DNA from: CAYGBW01 sp964348185
GTDB taxonomy: Bacteria > Desulfobacterota > BSN033 > WVXP01
Assembly (NCBI GenBank): GCA_964348185.1
Contig: CAYGBW010000099.1
Location: forward strand, 1 to 5,487
Length of the DNA: 5,487 nt
Reading direction: 5' to 3'
Positions 5,472 to 5,487 of this stretch are shown here, one piece after another (position 1 is the first letter of the stretch; every line of letters begins with the position of its first letter). A program made the translations under genes and the position numbers. The notes beneath the pieces were generated by a model. The model was given only the letters and a program-made list of their open reading frames with translations. It was not told the DNA's origin and made no database searches.

Positions 5472-5487
5472 TCTACTTCTTGACTTC

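Noticed and set aside
5384..5485. Direct repeat CTTCTTGACT at 5384-5393 and 5476-5485
   Set aside because: Only 10 nt exact over two copies at about 92 nt distance; too short to support a binding site or an attachment site.
1..5487. tRNA, rRNA, transposase or prophage genes
   Set aside because: No cloverleaf-like sequence, rRNA-like block, IS ends or phage-type proteins were seen on either strand.

Overview
The window looks like a chromosomal segment of a Gram-negative bacterium, most likely of the deltaproteobacterial / Desulfobacterota type. That assignment is inference from three things: a family-9 heptosyltransferase-like enzyme (LPS or surface glycan), a DUF4124-SLT lytic transglycosylase with a signal peptide, and an AT-rich inverted intergenic repeat of a style I associate with such genomes. 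No 16S or other phylogenetic marker is present. The DNA looks like ordinary housekeeping or accessory chromosome: there is no sign of phage, plasmid, transposase, CRISPR array or tRNA.

All six convincing genes lie on the minus strand, so transcription runs from the right edge to the left. In that order: (1) a GT9 glycosyltransferase (5382-4282), preceded by a sigma70-like promoter with a perfect TTGACA box; (2) 39 nt later, an 84-residue protein resembling a free-standing EF-Tu domain 2 beta-barrel (4242-3988); (3) after a 143-nt gap, a radical SAM protein with two additional N-terminal cysteine clusters (3844-2723); (4) after a 346-nt intergenic stretch carrying the roughly 130-bp inverted repeat, a Clp1/Grc3-type P-loop polynucleotide kinase (2376-1459); (5) overlapping it by 8 nt, a DUF488 protein (1466-975); (6) after a 217-nt gap, the DUF4124-SLT transglycosylase (757-116), closed by a good intrinsic terminator at 21-44.

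Functionally these are a mixture. The ends deal with the cell envelope (glycan assembly and peptidoglycan cleavage). The middle holds proteins whose relatives act on RNA, translation or radical chemistry, with poorly defined roles in bacteria. The tightest pair is the Clp1-like kinase with DUF488, whose overlapping reading frames argue for translational coupling and perhaps a shared job. Three of the six genes (GT9, Clp1-like, DUF488) appear to start at TTG. I do not see a clearly new multi-gene defence or metabolic system; the Clp1-DUF488 pair and the intergenic repeat are the most interesting items.
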